From JAUVXJ01 sp034411995 (GTDB taxonomy: Bacteria > Chloroflexota > Anaerolineae > UBA7937 > B3-Chlor), in the NCBI GenBank assembly GCA_034411995.1, contig DAOUME010000007.1, forward strand, positions 424,738 to 488,737: a stretch of DNA of 64,000 nt, in the 5' to 3' direction. The position numbers were made by a program, and so were the translations under genes. Positions 25,657-35,506 of the stretch are shown piece by piece. The first letter of the stretch is position 1; the number at the start of each line of letters is the position of its first letter. Under the pieces are notes generated by a model. That model was not told where the DNA came from and made no database searches. It saw only the letters and a program-made list of their open reading frames with translations.

Positions 25657-25685
25657 ATTCTATCATGACTTCTCGGAGTTGACAA
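25657..25685 (-). promoter_or_regulatory. Promoter for tRNA-Gln inside the 3' end of gltX
   Basis: Minus-strand TTGTCA (25685-25680), 17 bases, TAGAAT (25662-25657). The -35 and spacer are the last codons of gltX. The start near 25650 is six bases before the tRNA. Confidence 0.75.
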
Positions 25686-27144
25686 GTCCGCTGAGGGCTT
25701 CGTCAGCTCGTTGAAGACGGGCGAGCACTCGCTTTTGTCCCAGGATGTTGAGCGTCCCGAATAGAGGTGGGGCCACGGCCTTGCCGGTGACTGCCACGCG
25801 GACGATGCCAAACAACTGGCCTGCCTTGAGGCCCAATTCCTCGGTCAGGCCTCGCAGGGACGCCTCCAGGCTCTCCTCGTCGAAGGGGGGCATCTCCTCC
25901 AGGACTTGGCGGGCGCGCTTTAGCGCCTCGAGAGAGGCGGCGGGATCCATCTTCTTCCCGATCAGCAACTGGGGATCGTAGTGGAGCTCTTCTGTGAAGA
26001 AGAAATCCACAAGGTCCACAACATCGGTGAGCCGTTTCATGCGTTCCTGGATCAAGGGCACCAAACGGCGCACGGTCTCCTCGTCGGCACTCAGGCCAGC
26101 CCGTTGCAGGAAAGGCATAAGACGGGCCACCAGGTCGTCTTCTTCGAGCCCTCGGATGTAGACGCCGTTCATCCACTCCAGTTTGTCCCGGGAGAAGATG
26201 GCGGGTGACGGGTTGATCCTCTCCAGAGTGAAGCGCTCCACAATCTCTTCTCGGGACATGAGCTCAGTCTTGTCATCGTAGGCCCAACCCAAGAGGGCCA
26301 GGAAGTTGAACATCGCCTCTGGCAGGTAGCCGGAGTCTCGGAAATCACTCAACGCAGTCGCTCCGTGGCGTTTGGACAGCTTGGCACCGTCTTCGCCGAG
26401 GATCATCGATACGTGGGCGAAGCGGGGCAACTCGTACCCCAGCGCCTCGTAGATCCTGATCTGGCGCGGTGTGTTGGCCAGGTGTTCGTCTCCGCGGATG
26501 ACGTGGCTGATCTTCATGAGCATGTCGTCGACGACCACGGCGAAGTTGTAGGTGGGCGTCGCTTCACTTTTCATGATCACCAGGTCGTCCAACTGCTCGT
26601 TTGCGAAGTGGACTTCACCACGGATCAGATCGTGCACTACAGTCTCGCCCTCCAGGGGCATGGCGAAGCGCACCGCAGGTTTCCTCCCCTCGGCTTCAAG
26701 AGCGGCCCGCTCTCGGTTGGACAGATGGCGGCAGCGCCTGTCGTAGCGGGGCGCCTGGCCTGAAGCGAGGGCGGCTTTCCTCCGGGCCTGGAGCTCTTCC
26801 TGAGTGCAGTAGCAGTAGTAGGCGCTTCCCCTCTCCAGTAGCTGTTCCACGACCGCGTGGTAGAAGGGCAGACGCTGTGTCTGGAAATATGGTTCGTAGT
26901 CGCCTCCGACACCAGGACCCTCGTCCCAATCCAACCCCAGCCAGTCGAGTGATGAGAGGATTCCTCCTATCGATTCTTCGGTGGACCGAATCTTGTCGGT
27001 GTCCTCGATGCGCAGGACAAAGATGCCACCATGGTTCCGGGCAAAGAGCCAGTTGAATAGCGCAGTTCGAGCTCCTCCCACGTGCAAGTATCCGGTGGGA
27101 CTGGGTGCGAAGCGAACTCGCACCGGTCGATCGATGTCAGTCAT
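25663..27144 (-). CDS. gltX: Glutamyl-tRNA synthetase
   Basis: 493 residues, class I synthetase. HIGH motif: FAPSPTGYLHVGGARTALFN; KMSKS motif: GAKLSKRHGA. The zinc region carries CYCTQEELQARR; the C-terminal anticodon-binding helical domain is complete. It charges tRNA-Glu. Because a tRNA-Gln gene follows at once and no GlnRS is in view, it may be non-discriminating, also making Glu-tRNA-Gln for the GatCAB amidotransferase; this needs the rest of the genome. It follows rodA in the minus-strand run after a 125-base gap. Confidence 0.96.
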   Translation of the reverse strand: MTDIDRPVRVRFAPSPTGYLHVGGARTALFNWLFARNHGGIFVLRIEDTDKIRSTEESIGGILSSLDWLGLDWDEGPGVGGDYEPYFQTQRLPFYHAVVEQLLERGSAYYCYCTQEELQARRKAALASGQAPRYDRRCRHLSNRERAALEAEGRKPAVRFAMPLEGETVVHDLIRGEVHFANEQLDDLVIMKSEATPTYNFAVVVDDMLMKISHVIRGDEHLANTPRQIRIYEALGYELPRFAHVSMILGEDGAKLSKRHGATALSDFRDSGYLPEAMFNFLALLGWAYDDKTELMSREEIVERFTLERINPSPAIFSRDKLEWMNGVYIRGLEEDDLVARLMPFLQRAGLSADEETVRRLVPLIQERMKRLTDVVDLVDFFFTEELHYDPQLLIGKKMDPAASLEALKRARQVLEEMPPFDEESLEASLRGLTEELGLKAGQLFGIVRVAVTGKAVAPPLFGTLNILGQKRVLARLQRADEALSGLVNSEKS

Positions 27145-27269
27145 GGTCTATCCTCTATCAGTTGTGGCGACGTGCAACTTCGCGGGCTCGAACGCCGGAG
27201 CGACGCGCGGTGCGCAGCCAGGGATGGCTCTCCGACCGAGGTTAGGATACGGCTCAAGCGCAGGCCACG

Positions 27270-28382
27270 TTACTGAAACTCCAACCGCTTGTGCCGGATG
27301 ATGATATTCTGAACCACGCCTTCACCTATGAGTAGCGCAATCAGGGCGCTACCCCCGTAACTGATGAAGGGCAGTGGCACTCCGGAAGCCGGCAGCAGCC
27401 CGATGTTCATGCCTATATTGGCTATGGCCTGGAAGGCCACCACCGTGGCGATGCCACAAGCGATCAACTGGCCAAAGGTGTCTCGGGCCATCTCGGCCAC
27501 TCTCAAGATGCGCCAGATCACGATCAGAAAGAGCACCATCATCAGGATGACGCCCACGAAGCCCAGTTCCTCACCCAGTACGGAGAAAATGTAGTCGGTG
27601 TGTCGCACGCGCAGGAAGTGGAGCTGACTCTGGCTGCCACGCGCGAAGCCTTGCCCCAGAAAGCCACCCGAGCCAACGGCAATACGGGCTTGGTTGATGT
27701 TGTACCCGGCACCCAAAGGATCGCGCGTGGGGTCGAAGAAGACGAAAATCCGTTCTCGCATGTAGCCGTGCAGGGAGAGCCAGATCACAGGCGATGCGAG
27801 AAGAACAATCAGCACCATGATGCCCAAGTGCCTGAGGCGCACCCCCGCCATGAGAACCATCGCGAACCAGCTCACAGCCAATACGATCGCCGTGCCGAGG
27901 TCCGGCTGAATGTAGATGAAGACCATGGGAACCGCCACGTACAGAAGAGACAAGAGGAAATAGGGAACGCGTTTCAAGTCCTCCTGGCGGTCGGCGAGGA
28001 ACTTGGCCAGAACGATGATGAGCAGCACTTTGGCCAGTTCCGACGGTTGCAGGGGGAAGATCCCCAGGTCTATCCATCTCTGGGCCCCAAAGGAGATCCG
28101 ACCTATCGCATAGACCAGGATCAACGACAGGATGGTGAGGGCATAGATGAGATGATTGACGTTGGCGAAGATGCTGTAGTCTGTCAAGGCCACCAGGAGC
28201 ATGAGACCTATGCCGACGAGAGCATAGATGACCTGGCGCACGAAGAAAGTGTCCCACCAATCCTGGCTGAAGTCTGCCGAAGCGAGTGTGGCGCTGTATA
28301 TCAGTGCGATGCCCAGGGCGATGAGAGCCAGAGTTGCCCCGAAGAGCACGAAATCGAAATGCTGCCAGGCTGTTCCTTTCAC
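27270..28382 (-). CDS. rodA: Rod shape-determining protein RodA (SEDS peptidoglycan polymerase)
   Basis: 370 residues with about ten membrane helices. SEDS signatures are visible: RWIDLGIFPLQPSELAKVLLI, IYIQPDLGTAIVLAVSWFAM, NINQARIAVGSGGFLGQGFARGSQSQL, HTDYIFSVLGEELGFVG and ASGVPLPFISYGGSAL. RodA polymerises lipid II into glycan strands during elongation and works with PBP2 (mrdA, same cluster). GTG 28382 starts six bases after the minE stop, so it is the last gene of the mre-mrd-min run. Confidence 0.95.
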   Translation of the reverse strand: MKGTAWQHFDFVLFGATLALIALGIALIYSATLASADFSQDWWDTFFVRQVIYALVGIGLMLLVALTDYSIFANVNHLIYALTILSLILVYAIGRISFGAQRWIDLGIFPLQPSELAKVLLIIVLAKFLADRQEDLKRVPYFLLSLLYVAVPMVFIYIQPDLGTAIVLAVSWFAMVLMAGVRLRHLGIMVLIVLLASPVIWLSLHGYMRERIFVFFDPTRDPLGAGYNINQARIAVGSGGFLGQGFARGSQSQLHFLRVRHTDYIFSVLGEELGFVGVILMMVLFLIVIWRILRVAEMARDTFGQLIACGIATVVAFQAIANIGMNIGLLPASGVPLPFISYGGSALIALLIGEGVVQNIIIRHKRLEFQ

Positions 28383-28388
28383 TTGCGG

Positions 28389-28649
28389 CTACGCTCTCCT
28401 CCCGCGGCTCTGGAGCGGCACGTCTACAATGAGCCGGTGGTGGCCAGCGGACTGAGACAGAGTGAGCTGGGCGTTGTCTTTGTCCACCTCCAGGTGCTTG
28501 GAGATGGCCAGAATGATGTCGTCCCTTATGGCCTGCATGAGACCGGGCGACAGGCACTGGCGATCGCGCACCAGGACCAGTTGTAGCCTCTGTCTGGCGA
28601 TGTCTTTGCTGCGCGGCTCTCGGGTGAGCAGCTTGCTAACGAAACCCAT
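28389..28649 (-). CDS. minE: Cell division topological specificity factor MinE
   Basis: 86 residues, the normal size. The N-terminal SKDIARQRLQLVLVRDR is the anti-MinCD/membrane region; DIILAISKHLEVDKDNAQLTL is the dimerising topological domain. MinE drives MinD off the membrane, producing pole-to-pole oscillation in rods, so this cell probably places its septum dynamically. It sits between minD and rodA. Confidence 0.93.
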   Translation of the reverse strand: MGFVSKLLTREPRSKDIARQRLQLVLVRDRQCLSPGLMQAIRDDIILAISKHLEVDKDNAQLTLSQSAGHHRLIVDVPLQSRGRRA

Positions 28650-28686
28650 CGTTCCACCTCTCTCCGGTGGGGCGTGCTCCCCTCAC

Positions 28687-29484
28687 CTATCCTCTTCCCA
28701 CCAGGCGTTTCATGCGGCCCAGGATGCGCGGCTGCTGTGAGAGGGACATCAGCGGCACATCCTCGCCCAGGATGCGCTTTGCGATATTGCGGAAGGCTAC
28801 TCCGGCACCCGCGTGTCCGTCCAGGGCGATGGGTATGCCCTTGTTGGTGCAGACAATGATGTTCTCGTCTTCGGGAACGATGCCCAGCAACTCGATGGCG
28901 AGCACCTCGGTCACGTCCTCGGTGGCCAACATGTCTCCGCGCCTCACCATGGCGGGCTTGATGCGGTTGATGATCAATTTCGGTGGGCTCTTCTCGCTGG
29001 CTTCGAGCAGACCGATGATACGATCAGCATCCCGCACGGCCGCGACCTCTGGCGTAGTGACAATGATCGCTTCCTCGGCACCGGCTATGGCGTTCTGAAA
29101 ACCGCGCTCGATTCCCGCCGGTGAATCTATGAGGACGAAGTCGCAAGTCTCGCGCAGCTCGTCGCACAGAGAGATCATCTGCTCTGGAGAGACCGCGGTC
29201 TTGTCGCGTGTCTGCGCGGCCGCCAGGAGATGCAGCTCCGGGAGTCGCTTGTCTCTGATGAGGGCCTGCTGAAGCCTGCAAGTACCTTCCACCACATCGA
29301 CGATGTCGTAAACGATACGATTCTCCAGTCCCATGACGACATCGAGATTGCGCAAGCCAATGTCAACGTCGACCACGATCACCCGGTAGCCCTCCAGGGC
29401 CAGACTGACGCCCAGGTTGGCTACCCCTGTGGTCTTGCCTACTCCACCCTTGCCTGAAGTAATGGTTATGACACGTGCGGCCAT
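28687..29484 (-). CDS. minD: Septum site-determining ATPase MinD
   Basis: 265 residues. The deviant Walker A is SGKGGVGKTTGVANLG with the signature Lys. VVDVDIGLRNLDVVMGLE and LIDSPAGIERGF are the switch regions. The C-terminus (RILGRMKRLVGRG) is a short amphipathic membrane-targeting helix. MinD recruits MinC to the membrane to block FtsZ. It lies between minC and minE, ten bases after minC. Confidence 0.96.
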   Translation of the reverse strand: MAARVITITSGKGGVGKTTGVANLGVSLALEGYRVIVVDVDIGLRNLDVVMGLENRIVYDIVDVVEGTCRLQQALIRDKRLPELHLLAAAQTRDKTAVSPEQMISLCDELRETCDFVLIDSPAGIERGFQNAIAGAEEAIIVTTPEVAAVRDADRIIGLLEASEKSPPKLIINRIKPAMVRRGDMLATEDVTEVLAIELLGIVPEDENIIVCTNKGIPIALDGHAGAGVAFRNIAKRILGEDVPLMSLSQQPRILGRMKRLVGRG

Positions 29485-29494
29485 GGACTTCCCT

Positions 29495-30202
29495 CTATGA
29501 CTTGATGTTGGACCATGGTTCCACCAGGATCCCGTCGTTTTGCACCCTGGCTATCTCAGGGATGTCTTCCCCTCTTGGTTCTCCCTCGGGCGATCGAGCG
29601 ATGCGGCTCCCGATGCGTAGCTGGGTGGGAGTGAGCGCGAGCGCGCAGACGACAGCACTATCGTCACCGGATGCCCCCGCGTGCACGGTGCCCCTCAGCT
29701 TCCCCCAGATGACGACATCGCCACCCGCCACGACTTGACCTCCTGGGTTGACATCACCCAGGATGGTTATGTGACCCGGGTATCGCACCGTCTGCCCGGA
29801 ACGTACAGTCCGCTTCACGAACAACCCCTCTTCGGGCTCAGGACCGCACTGGGTATCGGCCTTCTGGGAACGGTCGTCATCGGTTTTGGCAGCAGTTGGG
29901 ATACCCAGAGCAGCAGCGGCCGCTGCGGTCTTTTCGGCATTCGTCTCCACGGCACACATCTCTATCCCGTTGACGGATAGTAGCTCCTGTAGCGCTCTCA
30001 AGTCCTCGGACTCCAGTTCCCTGGAGCCTGTGCTGAGAATGGCACGCGCTCCGTCGAAGAACGCGGCCTTCTGTTTCAGGTACCTCGCCAGTCCGTCCAC
30101 AGCGTCGGACCAGTCACCCTCCCGCAGGCGGACGACAAGCCCTGCCTTGGTGCCCTTGATCAGCACACTATCCGTAGCCGCTGGTCTGACTGTCTGTGAC
30201 AT
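29495..30202 (-). CDS. minC: Septum site-determining protein MinC
   Basis: 235 residues. The N-terminal domain (about 1-100) is the FtsZ-antagonist part. A Thr/Asp/Gln-rich linker follows, then the right-handed beta-helix (VRSGQTVRYPGHITILGDVNPGGQVVAGGDVVIWGKLRGTVHAG) that binds MinD, ending with RIARSPEG. Order mrdA-minC-minD-minE-rodA is the conserved Clostridium-type layout. Confidence 0.94.
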   Translation of the reverse strand: MSQTVRPAATDSVLIKGTKAGLVVRLREGDWSDAVDGLARYLKQKAAFFDGARAILSTGSRELESEDLRALQELLSVNGIEMCAVETNAEKTAAAAAALGIPTAAKTDDDRSQKADTQCGPEPEEGLFVKRTVRSGQTVRYPGHITILGDVNPGGQVVAGGDVVIWGKLRGTVHAGASGDDSAVVCALALTPTQLRIGSRIARSPEGEPRGEDIPEIARVQNDGILVEPWSNIKS

Positions 30203-30222
30203 GCGTCGATCGATTCAGGCGA

Positions 30223-32166
30223 CTACTCCGGCAGGGGTAGCCCAAAGTAGTGCGCAATGATCTCCGTGGCGATGGGAACCGATACCACACTACCTTCTCC
30301 TCCGCCTTCCACGAACACTACGACGGCGATCTCAGGATCGTCGAAGGGGGCGAAGGCGGCGAACCATGCGTGGGTCGGGAGATTACCTTCCCAGTCTCTC
30401 TGTCCAGGGTACTCGGCCGTCCCGGTCTTGCCGGCCACCGCCACGCCTCCCAGATTGGCCGCCAAGGCGGTGCCGTACGACACCGCCGCCCTCATGCCCT
30501 GTCGGACAACCCCTATCGTCTCGGAGGAGATGGGCAGTTTGCGGATAAGGTGCGGTGTGAAAGGCCTCACGATGTTGCCGTCTGCGTCCTTGATCTCGCG
30601 AACGACCGTCGGCCTGTACAGATTGCCGCCATTGGCGATGGCCGCCGTCACGTTCAACATCTGTAGGGGCGTGGTGAGAATGAACCCCTGGCCTATGGCG
30701 GCATTGTAGGTGTCTCCCGTGACCCAGGTCTCGCCATAGGTCAGCCGTTTCCAGGTCTCGTCTGGTATGAGGCCCGCCGTCTCTCCCGGCAGGTCTATCC
30801 CACTCGGCTCTCCCAACCCGAAGTAGAGACCATAGTTGTGCAGCGCCTCCTGCCCCAGTCCTTCGAACTCCCCATAGCCTCCGGCGAGGACACCAAAGTA
30901 GATATCGCACGACTGTGCTATCGCTTGCACCATGTTCAGTGACCCGTGACCTTCCTTGTACCAGCAACTGAAGGGCTGCGCCAGATCAGGGTTGTCTGGT
31001 GCGAAGCGGTGCGGTATCCAGATCGTACCAGGGCAGAATAGCAGCGAAGTGGGCGTGACGATCTTCTCTTCCAGGCCTGCAGAGGCGGTCACCATCTTGA
31101 AGGTCGAGCCCGGCGGATACAGACCACTGATAGCGTGGTTCACCAGGGGATGGCGTGGGTCTTCGCTCAGGGCCAGGTACTCCTCGCCGGAGATGCCACC
31201 GATGAAGAGATTGGGGTCGTAGCTCGGCAACGAGACCATGGCCAGGATCTCGCCTGTCTGGGGATTCATGACTATGGCCACGCCTGACTTCGAGCCAGCC
31301 TTCCTGATTCCTTTCTGCAAGGAGTCGGTGACCGCTGCCTGCAGTTCCGCGTCCAGGGTCAGCACCAGGTTGTGCCCAGGGACAGGTTCGACAGGGGCTT
31401 CGATGCTCCGGAGCTCACGCCCCGTGACGTCTACTTCCACGTGCCGGTGCCCTTTGGTGCCTCGCAACTGATCCTCGTAGGTGAGCTCCACCCCGGTTAG
31501 ACCTACCACGTCGTTGGGATCGTAATCGGCATCTCTGCGGTCGACATAGCTTGCTAGATCCTGTTCTGGGATGTGTCCGACGTAGCCTGTGATGTGAGCG
31601 AATAGCGTACCCGAGATGTACTGTCTCAGCGGCTCGATCTCGACGATCACCCCGGGAAGGTCGATACGCTCCTCTTCGATGACGAAAGCTGTATCCCGGG
31701 GCACGTTGGATTTCAGCTGCACCGGGATGAACGGCGTCTCTCTTCCCGCCTCCACTCGCTCCATCATCTGTGGCTCTGGCACGTAATCTCTATCCTCGGT
31801 GAGGTACCGGCGGTCCAAGGCGTCCGCGCCGCCGACAGCCTGATCGCGGGTGCTGATGGGGACGTCCAGCAGGGCAGATAGCCGCTCGAAGACGTACTGC
31901 TCGTCCTCCTCCGGAAGATCTGCGGGGACAATGGACACGGTGAAGCTGGGGACGTTTCCCACGAGAAGTCGCCCCTGGCGATCATAGATCACCCCCCTGG
32001 GGGCGTCAATGGTCTGGAGGCGGAAACGGTTGTGCTCCGCCATTTCTACGTACTCACCGCCCTGGACGATCTGCAGTTGCCAGGTCTGGAAGGCCAGCAC
32101 CGCGAAAGCAACCACTACGAACGCTTTGAAGATCAGGACCTTGATGTCAGTCTGTCGTTGTTCCAT
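30223..32166 (-). CDS. mrdA: Penicillin-binding protein 2, elongation transpeptidase
   Basis: 647 residues. One N-terminal helix (about 10-30) anchors it to the membrane, then the pedestal/dimerisation domain (IDAPRGVIYDRQGRLL) and the transpeptidase domain with SxxK in PPGSTFKMVTA, SxN as SCD in AIAQSCDIYF, and KTG in VAGKTGTAEY. It crosslinks peptidoglycan in the elongasome with RodA. Its neighbour on the 5' side is not mreD, as is usual, but two giant membrane proteins. Confidence 0.95.
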   Translation of the reverse strand: MEQRQTDIKVLIFKAFVVVAFAVLAFQTWQLQIVQGGEYVEMAEHNRFRLQTIDAPRGVIYDRQGRLLVGNVPSFTVSIVPADLPEEDEQYVFERLSALLDVPISTRDQAVGGADALDRRYLTEDRDYVPEPQMMERVEAGRETPFIPVQLKSNVPRDTAFVIEEERIDLPGVIVEIEPLRQYISGTLFAHITGYVGHIPEQDLASYVDRRDADYDPNDVVGLTGVELTYEDQLRGTKGHRHVEVDVTGRELRSIEAPVEPVPGHNLVLTLDAELQAAVTDSLQKGIRKAGSKSGVAIVMNPQTGEILAMVSLPSYDPNLFIGGISGEEYLALSEDPRHPLVNHAISGLYPPGSTFKMVTASAGLEEKIVTPTSLLFCPGTIWIPHRFAPDNPDLAQPFSCWYKEGHGSLNMVQAIAQSCDIYFGVLAGGYGEFEGLGQEALHNYGLYFGLGEPSGIDLPGETAGLIPDETWKRLTYGETWVTGDTYNAAIGQGFILTTPLQMLNVTAAIANGGNLYRPTVVREIKDADGNIVRPFTPHLIRKLPISSETIGVVRQGMRAAVSYGTALAANLGGVAVAGKTGTAEYPGQRDWEGNLPTHAWFAAFAPFDDPEIAVVVFVEGGGEGSVVSVPIATEIIAHYFGLPLPE

Positions 32167-32296
32167 GTTGAGTTCGATTATACGTGAGTACCAGGGTCAT
32201 TACAAGACCTTCCGGGTATCGAGTGCCATAGATGTTGTGCACCGCCGGCCCATGGCCACAAGATGTGCCTGGTCAAACGGTGGGATCACACAAGGG

Positions 32297-35200
32297 CTAG
32301 GGTACGATTTCCATGAGATCGATGATCAGTCTGTCGTCGACGGGGCTTCCTGAGGCGTCGAGGAGTTGCAGGCGCTCCATGGTGCGCAGGAGGTACAGGC
32401 CGACTTCTACTCTGTAAAGACCGAGCGGAGCTTCCTGGTTGGTCCAGATCGTGTGAGGGTCGACTACCACCTCGGCCTCGGTCCAGGCAGAGGTAGGATG
32501 GGTACCGCGGACGGGTGCGATATCCTCCTGTCCCCAGATCTGGTCGCCTTCATCGAGAAGATGCACGAAGACGGTGTAGTCTTCGTCCATCGGTGCCAGC
32601 GCCTGCCAGGTGAGGGTGAGGTTCAGGGCACCTCCCTGCCTGACCTGGACGTTCTGTATGTCGTAGTCCAGTAGGAGGATCTGGTTCTCGAAGTTGGCGG
32701 GCAGGTTCCCGGCCGTGCTGGAAACAGTGGGAGATTCGGCAACTGTGTGGCCAGTCAGCAGCACCTTGCTCCGCTGGCCAGCCAGCCAGCCGCCTACCAC
32801 CGTCAGATAGTCGCCGTTGCCGCGGTGTCGCAGCCCGATCCTCAGCTCGACTGGACCGCTGGAAACGTCTGGCACCTCCACCGGGTGCGCGTCGACGAGG
32901 ACATCGGCGGGGGACCACTGGGACGTAGGGTATTCTTCGAACAGCGGCTGGTCTACCGCCTGCCAGAGAACCATGCCATCCGGCCGCAAGAGCTCGAGCA
33001 CCTCTTCGTAGTTGCCATCGACGTGTCCAACCGCCTGCCAGTAGAGTGTGAGAGGCACGCTGGCACCAGGCGTGATGGTCGACGGGAAGCTGTAGCCCAA
33101 GAGCAGTATCTGGTCTCCGAAGTTTGCTCGCAGAGGGCGGGGGATAGTCGGCCACGGGCCCTCACCGGAGGTGACGGAGACATCTGCGAGGGTCACGTAC
33201 CCTCCTGCGGAGACCCTCACTGCCAGGCCTTGCTGGCTGAAGGGCGCGAACAGGCCTACCTCCAGACGATAGCTTCCGGGTGGCAGCCGCCCAGCCAGGT
33301 CCAGGGCATGAAAGTCGGGCACGATCTCACCAGGACGCCATGCCGCGGTCGGATAGAGGCCGTTTACCGGCGGCTGGCCCTTGGTCTCTATCCAGACGTG
33401 CCCTGTCGGGCCCACGACGCGCAACCGAACGTCGTAGTTATCGCGCACGCCTGGCTGTGCCTTCCAGAAGAGAGTCACGCGCAGGGTATCCGACCGAGCC
33501 AGCTTGTCTGCGTCCAGGCGGTAACCTGCGAGCATCACTTTGCCTCCGAAGTCCAGGTCGAGCGGACTCACGTCAGGCGGGAGAGTTGCCAGGGGAGCTG
33601 TGGCGACCTCCACCAGTGGTCCCAGCGAGCGCAAATAGTAGGTGCTCTCCAGTCCTGGGAGGAAGCGAGCCAGGAGCACCGTTCTGCCCTCGCGAAGCCG
33701 TGCGTCGATCTCAGCCCTGTTGCTTTCCTCGTCCGGGAAGAGGCCGGTCTCGGTGTCGGACCGGAGCCCCTCCACTCTCTGCAGATAATGGAGCGGGGCC
33801 ATCTTTTCACTGTCGGCCAGCAGCACCGAGCCCGCCGGCAGGTCCTGCTGCAAAACGTACTTGCCCCAGTCATACGCGGCGCGCGCTTCGCTGCGATCCA
33901 CTCTGGGGAGGTTTGTCCAGATCAGACCAAGCGGGAGTATGCCCACCATGGTCAGGGTTACTGAAGCGGCGAGTTGCCGTCGGAGCTGCGGAGGTGCCGA
34001 CCGCCAGCGAGACAGCAGTCCCTCCAGTGAGCGCCGGAGGGCATAGATGCCGATGCCTACGGCGATAGCGATGATCATGTAGGATGGGATGAGAAAAAGC
34101 GAGACGTCAGGAACATCGTAGCTGAGTCCAAAGGCCACGTAGGGGCCAAAGGCCAAGAGCAGCAAGAGGCCCTCCCTCCAGGTAGGGAACCCATGACCTG
34201 AGTGGCGCCTCCGGAGCAGGTAGATGATGCCCAGCGTGGCCAGTAGGAGAGCTGGCGCCGGGTACTGATCCAGGAGCGTGCGAAGGTAGATACTCAGTCG
34301 ATTCGGGTCCGTGAAGATGGTGTCCCACCGCAAAGCCGCTGCGAATTGGGTTCCCAGCACGAGGTTGGTGAACTGTTCCCAGCGCATCCCCTCGCCGTTG
34401 ATCTGCCACCAGCGGATGGGGATGTACAGATGGAAAGTCGCGAGGGGTGCCAGAAAGGCGACGAAAGTCACGATCAGAGATCGACGAGTCATCAGGTGCC
34501 ACGCTCGCCTCAGAGCCAGGTAGGCGATGATGGCTGGCGCCAAGAGTAGCATGGTCCGATGATGAGTCAGGCTGAGGCCGTAGATCAGCGCCACGGCGAT
34601 GATCGTCCGTTGACCCCGGGGAACCGCGCCCAGAGCGCTGCGCCAGCGGGCCAGGCGCTCCTCCGCCCCGCTGGCGTGGTAGAACGACGGATCGTCGGTG
34701 CCCCTGGCGAAGGTGCGCAATAGCAGATAACAGGTGGTCGACACAAAGAGGGCATTGAGAGCGTATACCTCTGCTTCTATGGCCTGCGACCAGAAGGAGT
34801 AGCTGAAGGCGAAGCTGAGAGCGCCGAGAGCAGAGGCAGACCGATCGCTGGTCAGCTCCTGGATGATAGCGCGCAGTATCACCACCGTGGTGGCTGCGAA
34901 CAACGCGGAGGAGAGATTCACTCGATAGGCGATGCTCCCTACGGGAAGGAGGGTGAAGAGCTTGCCCAGGAGGAGGTATAGAGGGTAGCCGGTGGGATGC
35001 GCGATACCCAACTCGTAAGAGAGGACCTGGAACTCGAAGGTGTCGTGGGCTCCCACCGTCGGCGCGATGGTTTTGACGTAGAGTCCCAACGAGAGAACGA
35101 ACACGGCGAGCAGCGCTATCCGGTCAAGATGCCGGCGGCCCAGCAAGAGGGCCACATGGGGCGCAGCTGCCAGCGCCATGCTCCCAGCCAGTAGCACCCA

Positions 35201-35506
35201 GGGTTGCACCGTGTTGACCTGCCGCTGAGCGAGATAGATCAGCAGCAGTGAGAACGGCAGGAAAGAGACCGCCACAGCCGTTGGCGTGGTCTTATTGGTC
35301 TCCTGTCTGGCCAGCCAGACGTAGAGGAGAGCCAGGAATCCTGCCCCCAGCAGGGTGATGGCGACCGTCGGCAGCCATCCCAGGAAGAACGCCTGGCGAT
35401 ACAATAGATTCTCCGCCAGCGACCGGGCGATGGCTGCCCCTAGAATCGAGCCCAGGGCAAGGGTGAGAAGCAGGGCCCCGACATTCTGGTAGCGCGTGTG
35501 ATTCAT
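32297..35506 (-). CDS. DUF2723-type GT-C membrane protein with three tandem beta-sandwich modules
   Basis: 1069 residues. Residues about 10-520 are hydrophobic helices; the block beginning LYVKTIAPTVGAHDTFEFQV and AHPTGYPLYLLLGKLFTLLP is the DUF2723 signature of protein O-mannosyltransferase-like (TMEM260-type) proteins, with a likely catalytic Asp in GAHDTFEFQ. A linker (about 540-640) leads to three repeats of about 110 residues starting near 643, 790 and 935, each with a DFGDQI-like start, LTLYWQA-like strand, YPTSxW and a DxHxxxV segment. It is probably exported-face glycosyl transfer; substrate unknown. The gene starts right after the stop of the next giant gene and interrupts the normal mreD-mrdA link. 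Confidence 0.8.
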   Translation of the reverse strand: MNHTRYQNVGALLLTLALGSILGAAIARSLAENLLYRQAFFLGWLPTVAITLLGAGFLALLYVWLARQETNKTTPTAVAVSFLPFSLLLIYLAQRQVNTVQPWVLLAGSMALAAAPHVALLLGRRHLDRIALLAVFVLSLGLYVKTIAPTVGAHDTFEFQVLSYELGIAHPTGYPLYLLLGKLFTLLPVGSIAYRVNLSSALFAATTVVILRAIIQELTSDRSASALGALSFAFSYSFWSQAIEAEVYALNALFVSTTCYLLLRTFARGTDDPSFYHASGAEERLARWRSALGAVPRGQRTIIAVALIYGLSLTHHRTMLLLAPAIIAYLALRRAWHLMTRRSLIVTFVAFLAPLATFHLYIPIRWWQINGEGMRWEQFTNLVLGTQFAAALRWDTIFTDPNRLSIYLRTLLDQYPAPALLLATLGIIYLLRRRHSGHGFPTWREGLLLLLAFGPYVAFGLSYDVPDVSLFLIPSYMIIAIAVGIGIYALRRSLEGLLSRWRSAPPQLRRQLAASVTLTMVGILPLGLIWTNLPRVDRSEARAAYDWGKYVLQQDLPAGSVLLADSEKMAPLHYLQRVEGLRSDTETGLFPDEESNRAEIDARLREGRTVLLARFLPGLESTYYLRSLGPLVEVATAPLATLPPDVSPLDLDFGGKVMLAGYRLDADKLARSDTLRVTLFWKAQPGVRDNYDVRLRVVGPTGHVWIETKGQPPVNGLYPTAAWRPGEIVPDFHALDLAGRLPPGSYRLEVGLFAPFSQQGLAVRVSAGGYVTLADVSVTSGEGPWPTIPRPLRANFGDQILLLGYSFPSTITPGASVPLTLYWQAVGHVDGNYEEVLELLRPDGMVLWQAVDQPLFEEYPTSQWSPADVLVDAHPVEVPDVSSGPVELRIGLRHRGNGDYLTVVGGWLAGQRSKVLLTGHTVAESPTVSSTAGNLPANFENQILLLDYDIQNVQVRQGGALNLTLTWQALAPMDEDYTVFVHLLDEGDQIWGQEDIAPVRGTHPTSAWTEAEVVVDPHTIWTNQEAPLGLYRVEVGLYLLRTMERLQLLDASGSPVDDRLIIDLMEIVP

